Both the position numbers and the translations under genes were made by a program. A stretch of 64,000 nt of DNA from Philonthus cognatus (lineage: Eukaryota; Arthropoda; Insecta; Coleoptera; Staphylinidae), in NCBI GenBank assembly GCA_932526585.2, contig OW052244.1:52605211-52669210 (forward strand). The letters run 5' to 3'. The notes under the pieces were generated by a model. It saw only the letters and a list, made by a program, of their open reading frames with translations, was not told the origin of the DNA and ran no database searches. This document shows positions 23,298-34,115 of the stretch, piece by piece (positions within the stretch are counted from its first letter, which is position 1; every line of letters starts with the position of its first letter).

Positions 23298-23846
23298 CAG
23301 GGTTATTCAAAATAAAGGAACAGATTTTAAACATTTATTTCTTCCAAACTACAAAAGATAGAAACATAATTCCAACGTTCCTGGAAACAGAAAAGTTCAA
23401 TTTTTTATGCAGTTTATATGAGCACCATGTGTTTTCCGTGCTGTGGATTTTTTGGGCTTCTTTCGTAAACTGTACGAATACGCTCGACATTTTCATTCGA
23501 TGTGCGTGGACGTCCCGTGATTTTCTGTTTGTAGATGCAACCATCGTCTACGAATTTTTGATGCCACTGGTAAAGCTGCTTATGACGAGGCGGTAAAAAG
23601 CACGTTGAACTTCAATAATGGACTCTAGTTTTGCTAATTGCAGCACACAAAGTGTTGTATCGCTATTTTACTACAATCAAAATGACAAGCAATAGCGCCA
23701 ATGCGGCCGTGGTTGGAACTTCTGCCTGGACTGTTCAAATTTTAAACTTTTGTCTGTCCAGGAACGTTGGAATTATAGTTCAACCTTTTGTAGTTTGGAA
23801 GAAATAAATGTTTGAAATCTGTTCCTTCTATTTGAATAGCCCTGTA
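23298..23846 (-). mobile_element. Mariner-type relic with ~100-bp TIRs
   Basis: The ends mirror each other: ACAGGGTTATTCAAAATAAA on the left and the complement TATTTGAATAGCCCTGTA on the right. Mirrored inner words include CTTCCAAACTACAAAAG and CCAACGTTCCTGG. On the minus strand, bases about 23590-23460 encode LYQWHQKFVDDGCI, then KITGRPRTSNENVERIRTVY. This is the helix-turn-helix linker and GRPR hook of mariner-type transposases. The catalytic part is deleted and frames are broken. Confidence 0.75.
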
Positions 23847-24110
23847 TATGTAATTTACTACTTTAATTTTTAAATTGTTCTCATATTAATTAATAATTTT
23901 GTGACTTAGTAAACTTTCATTCATTTACGTAAAATAAATATTTGTTAAGAACATGGAGATTAACTTATGGACAAAAAAAAACATCTTACAGTTATTTCAG
24001 GGTAGACAGAGTAATTGTTTTAAAAGATATGGAATTTTCTTAAGATGAAATAGATGTAAGGTAAGTTATTTGCATTAGTTTGTAAAAGAAGTGGCAACAG
24101 TTGAGACGTG

Positions 24111-24629
24111 TCCGCAACGCCATCCGACAAACGGAGCTAGTGGAGTGAAAGTGTTGCTCGCGGGGGCGGCGGTGGCGGTGTAGGGTTACCCGTTCCTCCT
24201 CGGACGGACAGGTGGTGGACACGGCGGTGGGGGCGGCACGCGCTCCGCCGCCGTACGTACGGCCACGTGTTGGGTGAGGTCTCTGCAGGCTGCAATCGAT
24301 GCGCCGCGCACACCCTTCTATGCCCACAATCCATCCCCTTCTAGCGAGCGCAACAGACCAACCCCTCCACCGCCGCCTGAGTATAAAAGCGCAGGGGGGA
24401 GCCGGCAGCCCTCCAAAAGCCACGAGGGGTTCGTTTAGTTTAGTTTCGTTCAGTTCAGCTCTTCTCTTCTCCTGTTCTCTTTCCACTCTCTCCACTTCCG
24501 CACTTGTAAACTAATAAAAAAACAAAACAACAACGGGGAAATTGTTGATTTAATAAAAAACAAACGTTCTTGATGTGGTGCGCGGAGTGTGCCGGGTCCG
24601 TGGTGTTGGTACGATAGCAGTAAGCAAAC
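24111..24629 (+). promoter_or_regulatory. Scratch promoter and 5' UTR region
   Basis: A sharp GC-rich island in AT-rich DNA precedes the start codon. It contains a consensus TATA box (TATAAAAG, 24382-24389) and, further down, a TTCAGTTCAG word (24449-24458) like an insect initiator. The two are too far apart to serve one start in the standard spacing, so the exact start site is open. ORFs on both strands here lack domains and follow from the base composition. Confidence 0.55.
24382..24389 (+). promoter_or_regulatory. TATA box
   Basis: TATAAAAG within GC-rich sequence, about 240 bp before the Scratch start codon on the same strand. A start site roughly 30 bp downstream would fall near 24413. 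Confidence 0.5.
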
Positions 24630-24834
24630 ATGCCGCGCTGTCTCATGGCGAAAAAGTGGAAAGCGTACCCGTGGCCAGAGCGGCCCAACGATCCTCCGGA
24701 GGAGGACGAGGAGGAGATCGACGTCGTCGGGGATTCCACGCCGTCATGCTGGGCGCCGAGCAGCCCGACGGCCGGTGCCACGGCACCGAGTCCGCCACCC
24801 ACTTCTCCACACGGTACCACCATACTCTACAATG
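24630..24834 (+). CDS. Scratch zinc-finger repressor, exon 1 (SNAG region)
   Basis: The start is fixed by an in-frame TAA only 9 bp upstream (24621-24623) and a good context (AAC before ATG). Residues 1-19 (MPRCLMAKKWKAYPWPERP) form a SNAG-type repression motif as in insect Snail/Scratch proteins, which recruits co-repressors. An acidic stretch (EEDEEE) and a Pro/Ser/Thr-rich segment follow. The exon ends after the first base of codon 69 at AATG|GTGAGT, a consensus donor. Joined to 49910-50964 it gives a 419-residue nuclear protein. Scratch factors repress non-neuronal genes in neural cells; that role is family knowledge. Tandem copies of this donor lie just downstream. Confidence 0.85.
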
Positions 24835-25600
24835 GTGAGTACTTAGTGCAAAACTTCCCAATCCGCAAAATATTAGTTTAAAAGTGGCAAAAACATTCGA
24901 AATAATCTACAAAGTTAAGTAGTCACAATCTTCATCAGACGGTACATTCTTACTTTCTTCATAATCTTGAATGGTGAGTACATAATTAAAAAATTGCTAC
25001 AAGTTACAGTTAATAAAGTTAGTTTGAGTTGCACTAAAGTGAAAGATGTAATGAAAAGAAAACACAACTTAGACACTTTTCAACATTTCGAAATTTCTCT
25101 ATCTTTCATTAATAACAAACTCTGTAAATACCACCATAGTACTCTATATATTGTGAGTACTTCGCGCAAAATTACCAAATCCACAAAAAGTTAGTTGAGT
25201 GGTAAAAACATTTCAAATAATCTACACAGTTAAGCACTTTCAATGCTCGTCCTTTACGCTACATTCACTACTTTCTTTATAATCACTAATGATGAGTACT
25301 TAATTTACAATTTTGATAAAAGTGACAGTTACATTGAACACTATCCAAAAAAGTGAAAGGTATATTGAAAAGGAAAAAACTGTCCAACATTTCAAAATCT
25401 CTCCATTATTCTTTCACCACAAACTGTATAAATACCATCACAGTACTCTACAATTGTGAGTACTTTATGCTAAATAACTCAATCCACAAATTTCTAAAAG
25501 TAAAAACATTCGAAATAATCTAAAAATTTGAGCAATTTCAATCTTCTGTACGCCACATTCATACTTTTTCCAAAATGAAATAAAATCAAATCATTAATAA
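24815..25600 (+). repeat. Tandem triplication of the exon 1 donor junction
   Basis: Three diverged copies, spaced 318 and 303 bp, each begin with TACCAYCA..GTACTCTA-like sequence matching the last ~20 exonic bases. Each runs through a GTGAGTACTT donor (24835, 25153, 25456) and a shared intronic tail (AAAACATTCGAAATAATCTA, then a block with ACATTCATACTTT). The first two units also contain a second donor-like word (GGTGAGTAC at 24974, GATGAGTAC at 25292). Only the first copy has the coding exon before it. Confidence 0.8.
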
Positions 25601-26310
25601 AAATTTTAATACGAGTGACAGTTATAAATAAATAAAATAAATCAGTGGTTTGTACGCCTGGCGCATGAAGTAAATATTTTGAGTTTAGAAAAGCCTGATA
25701 ATTTGGGTTGGGTTTGCTCAAATTTTGATAGCGCGAGATTTTGTTAAAATTTATTAAACATTAGCAGTATATTTCCAACTTCCCTATACGGTCAGTGTTT
25801 TATACGCGTGGCGCATGAAGTAAAATTTCGAGTTTAGAAAAGCCCCGCGTAGAAAATTTGTCAAGGGTCGCGCAGCGATCCGAGACAAATTTTCACGCAC
25901 AAATTTTTACTTTTTCCAAAATTAAATAAAATCAAATCATTAATAAACATTTTAATAAGAGTGACAGTTATAACTAAATAAAATAAATCAGTGGTTTGTA
26001 CGTCTGGCGCATGAAGTAAATATTTTGAGTTTAGATTAGTTTTGATAATTTGGGTTGGGTTTGCTCAAATTTTGATAGCGCGAGATTTTGTTAAAATTTA
26101 TTAAACATTAGCAGTATATTTCCAACTTCCCAATACGGTCAGTGTTTTATACGCGTGGCGCATGAAGTAAAATTTCGAGTTTAGAAAAGCCCCGTGAAAA
26201 TTTGTCTCGGGTCGCTGCGCGACCCTTGACAAATTTTCTACGCGGGGCTTTTCTAAACTCGAAATTTTACTTCATGCTTTGTCTGGGAGTGGAAAACACT
26301 CGTTCAAAAC
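25553..26310. repeat. Palindrome cassettes in a ~345-bp direct duplication
   Basis: The block with ACTTTTTCCAAAAT, GAGTGACAGTTATAA and GTTTGTACG.CTGGCGCATG occurs at about 25553-25830 and again at 25898-26165. Each unit ends in a GGGTCGC-type cassette: 25790-25900 has only its left arm and core, while 26138-26310 is complete and ends in GGGAGTGGAAAACACTCG. Confidence 0.7.
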
Positions 26311-26429
26311 TTTAAATTGAACACTGTTCAGAAACGATGAATAATTCAAAAATTTGATCGTGATATGAATACGAATAGTTTTAAAGATTTTAAGGTAAAC
26401 TTGTTTGAGAAATTAAAAGAAAATTAGAA

Positions 26430-27318
26430 ATTATTAAATCAACGTAAACAGCATCAATTCTGCTTAGAAATTAACACGTTTCAAGATTCTGAAAGTGGGG
26501 TTAAAATATCTTAACTAGTTTTTCTGAATAATCGTATCAAAGTTAAGCTTTAGTGACTACAAGGATAGATTATGAGGTAATCTTGTTTAAAAATATAACG
26601 ATAATTTGTAGATCACCTATTATAAATTGTATTTTTTGGTTATTCTCTTTAATTATTTTGTTTTCTCTATGTAAATGTTGAAAATCTTTCTGTTTTCACT
26701 TGAAGGGCTAAAACTTAGATCAACTTTATAGTTGTTCTTAGTCCTATTTGCAATCATTTTATTTTTATTTCTATAAATAAGTATTAACATTTAGTTGTAT
26801 GATGTATTTTTTTTATAAATGTAAAACTGTGGATGATTGCAAAAAAATGTATTATTATTATTATTGTTAAAAATTATAAAACAGTCATTAATCTTTAAGG
26901 CAACTTTGAAAGCACTAATTTTTACTTTAAAATAAACAAGTTTTAAGAACCTGAAGTTTGGGCTGCAATATCTCAACTGGTTTTTTTTTAATATCCTTCC
27001 AAACTTGTGATTTTAGTAAAAAAAAATATCAGATTACCTCAAAATCTGATGATTTTTCTTGTTCGGAAAATTATGAAGAAAAAACATTATTAATTTCCTT
27101 AAAAACGAACAAGTTTTGAATTCCTGAAGTGGGAATCGCAACAACTCAACAACTTTTTTTTCTTCTGAAAAATCGTGTGAAAGTTAAGATTTTATAAAAA
27201 CATCGTAATATTTTAAGGTAATCTTCTTTGGAAAATTATTAATAACTCATGATCTAATTAATAAACTTTAAAAGTACTTATTTTGCTTAGAAATAAACGC
27301 GTTCTAAGGTTGCGATTT
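26430..27318. repeat. Degenerate ~180-bp tandem repeats interrupted by a LINE
   Basis: Recurring blocks with AAGTTTTAAGAACCTGAAGT-like, AATATCTCAACTGG-like and AGATTACCTC/AGGTAATCTT-like words start near 26476, 26935, 27107 and 27297. A similar block (TTAAAATATCTTAGCTGG) appears at about 28660 on the far side of the LINE fragment, so the LINE seems to have inserted into the array. Confidence 0.6.
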
Positions 27319-28262
27319 ATTATAATAATAACTTTATTTGCCCAACAGATAACCAATTACAGGACAAAATTAAGTACAATATGTGTTTAAAACGTTTAAA
27401 AAATTACAGCATTAAATAGTTTCAAATAAGTAAAGAAATAGAAAACAAATACATATACAGGTGAATATTTGACTTCAAAGAGACATATTAACATTATTAT
27501 GCTTACAAGTTTTTCACAATAAAAGATAAAAGAGTATTCCTAAGTTGACGAAAATTCACACTAAAACATTTACAGCTCAAAGTGACGGATATATTTTACT
27601 GTACAATCGTAATCAGAGAATATATCACAGCTCGTGTTTGTTAAAATTCTATTTGCATTTTCAACTATGTAATGTAAAGGAGCTTTTGATGTTACAACTG
27701 ATCTACAAGGTGTGTTATAAAAAGGTGTATGAGAACGAGAATTATGGGTTGGAATGTGGAGATTGACTTTAGAAAGCATGTAAGGAGAATCTATTTTATT
27801 ATGTAGAATTTTAATTAGAGTTAAAACGCTGCTACATATTCTCCTAGAATCAAGACTACAATCATCGTTAATTAAAAGTAATTCACTATGTTTAATATTT
27901 CTAGGAGGATATGTGCCAATTTTAAGTTTGTAGATATATTTTAAAAATCGCCTTTGGACATTTTCTAGTGATTTTCTATGACACTCATAATGAGGGTGCC
28001 TGATGAGAGCAGCATATTCAAGCCTTGATCTGACCAAAGAATAGTACAGGTTGCTAATGGTTTCAGGATTTGAAAATTGTCTACAGTTGCGCAATATGAA
28101 CCCTAATGTCCTAGTGGCACGAGAGCAGATGCTATCAATATGAGATGTAAAATTTAATCGATTATCAAATTAAACGCCAAGGTCTTTCATTTCATTAGTC
28201 CTTTCAAGAATTGTGCCATTAAGGTAATAATTATATGATAGAGGACTCGCCTATGAATAAAA
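27318..28262 (-). pseudogene. 3' fragment of a second LINE (reverse transcriptase C-terminus)
   Basis: The minus-strand frame 28094-27570 reads NLYYSLVRSRLEYAALI, then VQRRFLKYIYKLKIG, which is the conserved LINE segment after the polymerase core. Upstream the same frame continues (MKDLGV, stop, FDNRLNFTSHID), so one stop lies near 28168. The 3' tail is an AATAAAGTTATTATTA-like run at 27318-27335, resembling the tail of the LINE at 16.3 kb. Most of the element is missing. Confidence 0.8.
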
Positions 28263-30109
28263 TCCAACGCTAGTTCTAGCACTATTTATTTATGTTCTGA
28301 TTATGGGACAATATTACATGATACATCAAAATAATCCTAAAACTTGAGAGATTTTAATGTCATCAATTAAAAACGATTAAGATATTTAGTTTTTTTTGTA
28401 AAAAAATCCTTAAAATAGCTATTTTTGTATCATTTATTTGCTTTTTTTTAGTCAACAAAAACTTGTACTACGTAAAATTCAAGGGTGTCCATACATTCTG
28501 CATTCAATTAGCTCAACATTTATTAAACAAATGTCCATGATATATTACGTTTACCTTTCTATGCTGGAAATAGAAATATAGGTCTATCTCACTCCTGCAA
28601 ATCGCTGGGCAGAGCCTGTCTCACTCTAGTAAACCGCAACCTTAAGATCCTGCAGTTGGAATTAAAATATCTTAGCTGGTTTTTCTGAAAGAATTAACGA
28701 AGCAATGACGGACTGATATTGGTTTGTTTATTAATTTTGTTAGATATTCCTAGCTCTAAACGCATTATCTTTTATTTTCGCATCTCTGTTTTTTTTATTA
28801 AATCCTTGTCCTATTATCCATGCAACGATCGAAAATTTTGCTCAATGTTGCCTTTTTTTAGAATAGCAATAGACGAACCAACAATATTTTTCACTAATCA
28901 TACTGAAAGAAAAATTATTTTTCTCAAAATCTCACGAAGGTTGAAACCGGTAGATGATCAACCAAAAATGGTCCAGTGATCGACGGATTGAGCACCCCTG
29001 ATATAAATGATGAAATAGATAAAGTTTAATATTTTTTTAAATCTCTTCATCGCTTATAGTAAAAAAACTAAGTGAGTATTTCGATTAACTACTTCCGAAA
29101 CCTTGTAAGTGCAAAATATTAAATTTTACAGGAGACACAAAATACCAGTTAATTTTTGTGGTACTACGTGGTAATCTATATCAATTAATCAATATTGAGA
29201 CGTATTTCAATGCTTTTAACCACATTATTTTAATAATTCTACGACTCAAGTTTCGATATATTTAGTGTCATTTTAAAGTTTGACAAATTTACAGTGTTTC
29301 TATAGTTAATTAATATATGATCTGCGTAATCCTTCCGACTTTTTTTATGCTAAGTATACCTTCATCATAAGCGATTTTTATTAAGTATTTTAAGTAGATG
29401 GTTTATACTAACATTGGAAAATTAATAATAATAATAATCTGACTTACGAGGACATTTTTCTAAAAAATCAGGACTGACTAGGTTTTGGAAGTAGTTGATC
29501 GATATAATATCGATAATATTATCAAACATTACAAACATTATTTTTAAAGATTAAATAAAAGCCCTAGTTTTGAATGTTACTTTTTTAAATATTTATGTTC
29601 AAATAAAATTAATTTCAAAAATGTATCAAAAGAATAAATAAGATGTTGTTTTTACAAATAATATACGATCAACTAAATAAAACCGCTGGATTGCTATGGA
29701 ATGTATTGTAAGTTGGCAACTCTGAAATTATACATTATAATTATTATGTCTGACGTTATATATGACAATTATATAACGTCAGACATAATAAGCGTGTAGC
29801 CAACATATATTTAAAAAAAGATAAAATCATAGCACTCTAGAGGTTTTCTTTTATTGAACATATGATACCTTTTAAATGGAAAACGTGAATTTTCAACATT
29901 TTATAGTTTAATCCATTAATGACCGAGCAGTTATAGAGGTAACTCTAAAAGTTGATTTCAGGTAAAATTCTGCACTTCCTTTTATGATTTCAATGTATGA
30001 CTTATTATATTACATATTGGGATTTTTTCTTTTAAATACAAATAATAAGTACGCTGTACATTTTCAGGCATTCGTCGATTTTATAAAAGAGTTCAATTTA
30101 AAGTCTGAA
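28263..30109. other. AT-rich intronic stretch, no gene seen
   Basis: No domain-bearing ORF. A perfect hairpin with 20-bp arms (ATTATGTCTGACGTTATATA) spans 29736-29789. An imperfect AATAAT run is near 29427. Confidence 0.45.
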
Positions 30110-30285
30110 CGAGTGTTTCCACTCCCAGATTGAGCATGAAGTAAAATTTCGAGTTTAGAGAAGCCTTAAAATTTGGTTTGGTCGCGTAGCGCGTAGCGCT
30201 ACGCAACCAAACCAAATTTTCAGGCTTTTCTAAACTCGAAATTTTACTTCTTGCGCCATTCGCATCAAACACTGAAATATTATAA
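30110..30285. repeat. Palindrome cassette, TTGGTTTGGTCGCG core
   Basis: A single full cassette. CACTCCCAGATTGAGCATG on the left and GCGCCATTCGCATCAAACACTG on the right enclose perfect arms. The core is of the AAATTTGGTTTGGTCGC type rather than GGGTCGC. Confidence 0.8.
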
Positions 30286-30949
30286 AGTTAAAAATATACT
30301 TTAAAAATTTGTAATAATTGAAATATTTAAAAAACAAAATATTTAAATTTTTCTTCACACATTCTTAAGTCAGGTTAAATAAAACAATGTATGAAATTAA
30401 CTTATTTAGTTAGTAATTAAAAAATAACATAATAATGTTGCTTTATTGTATCCATGGCGTTTAATGGGTTAAAGAAGATTTTTGTTTTAAATAGAAGAAT
30501 TTATAAAAAAACTACTTATTGATTTTCTTTTATCAGTCTACTTTAAACTAATTAATATACTTTAGGTATAAAAAAAGTCAATCCAGCAGACTTTCGAAAT
30601 AAAACGAAACGACTTCAAATAATCGCGCACCTCTTTAAAACTAAAACTAAACCCTCTTGTTGCTTCAGCGGGCTTACGCTCGTCGGCTTCGTTAATTTTG
30701 CAGCGCGCGAGCTTCTCGTTTGTTTTTTTCCTCTCTTTTATTAATTCTACATTTAATCCTTTTCACACAACTTTCCATCCGACGGATTTTTCCAGAGCGT
30801 AAACTTTTCTAACACTCCAACAAATGTACAAAACAAAAATAAGAAGACTGAACATAACTTTGCTATCTGTTATATTTAAATTTAACTTATACTATGAAGA
30901 TTATTTTTATTGTTTCATTAATTTAGGAAGAGTTGTCATTATTTAATAA

Positions 30950-31480
30950 TTGGCGAATTATGTATTATAAGATCCTTGGCTATCAACCGTCAGTCTTTCA
31001 GCCTTATAAAGATTATTTTTATGGTTGCATTAATTCAAAAAGGGTTGTCATTATTTAATGAATGGCTAATGCTTTCATCATTTTGAAAATAGTTTACTTT
31101 ATATTTCAGAAAAAAATCGTTTTTCTTGAGTGATTTTTTGCTGAAATATAAAGTAATTTACTTAGATTTATCCTAAGTAGAACAGTTCAAATCAAATCAA
31201 TTAAGAAAAATGATTTTTTGCTGAAATATAAAGCAAACTATTTTCAAACTAATGAAAGCATTAGCCATTCATTAAATAATGACAACCCTTTTTGAATTAA
31301 TGCAACCATAAAAATAATCTTTATAAGGCTGAAAGACTGACGGTTGCTAGCCAAGGATCTTATAATACATAATTTTATTATTTTTAAATTTGACTTATAC
31401 TATGAAGATTATTTATTATAAGATCCTTGGCTATCGACCGTCAGTCTTTCAGCCTTATGAAGATTATTTTTAGATAAACG
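30950..31480. repeat. Large palindrome with ~140-bp arms plus a third copy
   Basis: The arms 30955-31105 and 31232-31375 are nearly perfect inverted copies, with the mirrored word TTCAAAAAGGGTTGTCATTA among others. A third partial copy follows at 31400-31480. Each copy contains the 26-nt LINE-tail hairpin motif. The central spacer itself contains two mirrored CTGAAATATAAAG words. Confidence 0.75.
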
Positions 31481-31646
31481 TTATATTCAGTATATTTATT
31501 TTTGTTTTTATATTTCACACAAAAAAAGATTTTTGATGCAAATTAAAAGAAAATGACAATTTATATTTCAAAACTGTCATGACTGAAATTATGAGATTAT
31601 TGACAATAAAACACTTTTTACTTTGTTTGTATAACACTTTTATTAA

Positions 31647-31682
31647 ATGTGACTGCAGTTTCGGCTTGTCATTATCAAACAT
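31647..31682 (-). ncRNA. Hammerhead-like motif, U3-A8 core type (f2)
   Basis: Minus strand: ATGT (31682-31679), TTGATAA core, a shortened stem II region TGACAAGCC, GAAA, the self-complementary ACTGCAGT with triplet GTC, then ACAT (31650-31647) pairing with ATGT. Stem II is too short to form, so this copy is probably inactive. Confidence 0.4.
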
Positions 31683-31751
31683 GATCATTATCAAAGATGA
31701 AGTTTGATTATTATCAAAGATGAAGTAACTTAACTTAACTTAAGTTACTTC

Positions 31752-31796
31752 ATGTTTGATTATGACAAGCTAAATTTGTCGAAAGTGCAGTCACAT
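31752..31796 (+). ncRNA. Hammerhead-like motif, U3-A8 core type (f1)
   Basis: ATGT (31752-31755), core TTGATTA, stem II GACAA/TTGTC with a 7-nt loop, GAAA (31781-31784), GTGCAGTC with triplet GTC, then ACAT (31793-31796) closing stem I. One U separates the core from stem II. The core's position 8 is T here and stem III has one change, so this copy has drifted from its relative at 37857. Confidence 0.45.
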
Positions 31797-32041
31797 TTAA
31801 TAAAAAGTGGTATGCAAACAAAGTAAAAAGTGTTTTATTGTGAAATTAACATGTACAACGAAGTAGAAGCCTCCACAATACAGAATTTATGAGATTATTA
31901 TTTTGACCTAACCCTTTTCAAATTATTTTATTTAAACCAGGTTAATACCTTTATTGATTCTTGGCGGAAAGACCTCTGGTCGATGGCTTATTATCAAGAA
32001 GAATTTACGATTAGCTATATTTATTTTTGTATAGAATAATA

Positions 32042-32642
32042 TACAGGGAGTTTTTCTTTTAAGTATATACACCTTAATTAGGTGCTGTAAACTTTCAGAT
32101 TTTCGTTGTTTTTTTTAAAGGGTTTAATTTTAAGCTTTCAACGAGTGCTTTCCGCTATCAGGCTATGCATAAAGTAAAATTTCAAGTTTAATTTGAAGCT
32201 TTAAACGAGTGTTTTCTACTCCCAGGCTAAGCATGAAGAAAAATTTCGAGTTTAGAAAAGCCTGAAAATTTGGTTTGGTCGCGTAGCGCGTAGCGCTACG
32301 TGACCAAACCAAATTTTAAGGCTTTTCTAAACTCGAAATTTTACTTCATGCGCCACTCGTACAAGACATTGATTTCAAGTGAATTTCGCTTGTTCACAAT
32401 ATTTTAATGTTTTCAGTGTTTAATACGCGTGGCGCATGAAGTAAAATTTCGAGTTTAGAAAAGCCTGAAAATTTGGTTTGGTCGCTCCGCGCTTCGCGCT
32501 ACGCGATCAAACTAAATTTTCTGGCTTTTCTAAACTCGAAATTCTACTTCATACTTAACCTGGGTGTAGAAAACATAGCTTTAAATTGAACTATTTAAAA
32601 AAAGCGTATGCATATGTGTACTTAAGAGAAACATTCCCTGTA
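32042..32642. mobile_element. Composite palindrome MITE, TTGGTTTGGTCGC core type
   Basis: TA-bordered ends TACAGGGAGTTTTTC and CATTCCCTGTA. Two full inverted cassettes (32205-32370 and 32410-32580) with GGTTTGGTCGC cores; a partial extra cassette arm (32140-32195) lies at the left. Same architecture as 12156-12640 but with the other core type. Confidence 0.8.
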
Positions 32643-32964
32643 TCTAATCGTTTTTATATTCCTCTGATAATAACAACTGATTGTTCTAAATTGATTAAGT
32701 AAAAAACTGTTAAAGTATTTAGAATTTTAAATATGACAGTTTCCAATTATTTTACTGATAATGGCATTTTCTAGGTACAATTAGAGATATAAATCATATT
32801 TTTATCTTATTCCTAAGAGAAGTTACAGACAGAGTTCAAGATGCCTTTTACAGGTCAACATTTTAGAATTTTTTTTTTTCTTGAAAACTGTAAGAGATAA
32901 GTATACAAATGTTCTAATAAAATGTGTTGCAATTTAAACGAAAAATCCAAAAAATGTCTAACAT

Positions 32965-33173
32965 ATAGGGTGTTCCATTTAAAATAATAAAATTGGTGGT
33001 AATTTCGGTGGAACCGGAAGTGATAGAAAGTTGAAAATATTTCACATGAGGATAACTGATTCAACCGTGCGACGAGGATTTCATTCAAATTTTTAGTGTA
33101 ATGTATGGGGTTGCCGTTGCACTAAAAATTTGAATAAAACTTTTAATGAACGGTTTAACGTGGACACCCTGTA
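32965..33173. mobile_element. Short TIR element, about 209 bp
   Basis: TATAGGGTGTTCCA at the left and TGGACACCCTGTATA at the right, with TA borders; the interior has no coding potential. Confidence 0.5.
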
Positions 33174-33337
33174 TAAATATTGCCTTTTTGTATACATTTG
33201 TATATTAAATATTACTTAAATTGCTCATTTTTATATTTTAAACCATCATTCGTCTGTAAATTTGCATAAAAGGAGGATTTTAATAAATCAAATTTTATAC
33301 CCACGCATATTTTTTTAAATACATTATTTCTATTCGT

Positions 33338-33374
33338 TTGTGTGTGTGTGTGTGTGTATGCGTGTGTGTGTGTA
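33338..33374. repeat. (TG)n microsatellite
   Basis: Two TG runs separated by ATGCG. The following 33380-33700 looks single-copy and less AT-rich, without a recognisable gene. Confidence 0.85.
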
Positions 33375-34046
33375 TGAAGGGAGGATTTTATTTAAAGGGA
33401 AGGGAAGTTTAATTTCCACGTTTCGCGCGCTCCTTTCATCCCCTTTCTGCCGTGTCTCTGTCGTGCTTACGTAAATATTTAAATGCGAAACAGGGTGAAA
33501 ATCGAGGGGATTCATTCGACGGTAACAGGTGACAAGATTTTCCCGTCCGTTCGCGTGATGGATTCATTTTTAAAATATTTACACTGCTTTTCGTTGGAGA
33601 GTGTGTGTGTATGTGTATTAGAGGGGAACTACTCGAGCATAAAGAGAGGATTTAATTTTCGTGTTGAAACCAACAGCAAAAATACGTAGCGAAAAAAAAA
33701 TCAGTTTATAAATTTCATTATTTAAGAGGCACTATTTTCATATTATTATTATTTTAAACTTTATTTACGAAATTCACCTATTTTTTTTTACAAATGTAGG
33801 ACATTCAGTTATTTATATATAAGTTATCATACTCAATAAATTACAAAATATTTTTTCTTAACAAACTTTTGGGCATTAAACACTATTACATGTTGCTTAG
33901 CTGTTATATCGAATGCATTAATAAAAATTGCATAAATATAATAAATAGACAAGAGTAGGCGATAGCTAGAACAAAATACAAAATACATAACACCTAATTT
34001 TAGAAAATATATTGTCAATCTTAATACTGTAATTCTGTCAATAAGG

Positions 34047-34050
<4 letters not shown>

Positions 34051-34113
<63 letters not shown>
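34051..34113. repeat. (TA)n microsatellite
   Basis: An uninterrupted TA run that abuts the left end of the foldback element at 34114. Confidence 0.95.

Positions 34114-34115
<2 letters not shown>

Larger units (their letters stand above)
31590..31850. mobile_element. Foldback element with two head-to-head hammerhead-like motifs
   Basis: Ends are AATAAAACACTTTTTACTTT and its complement. A second member lies at 37765-37950 with the same ends and the same flank (GTAGAAGCC..CACAATACAGA), in inverted orientation. Each arm holds a motif with core UUGAUAA or a variant and stem I AUGU/ACAU. Confidence 0.7.

Noticed and set aside
24040..24495. 151-codon minus-strand ORF opposite the Scratch promoter
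   Set aside because: Antisense to the promoter/5' UTR island, no domain; expected by composition.
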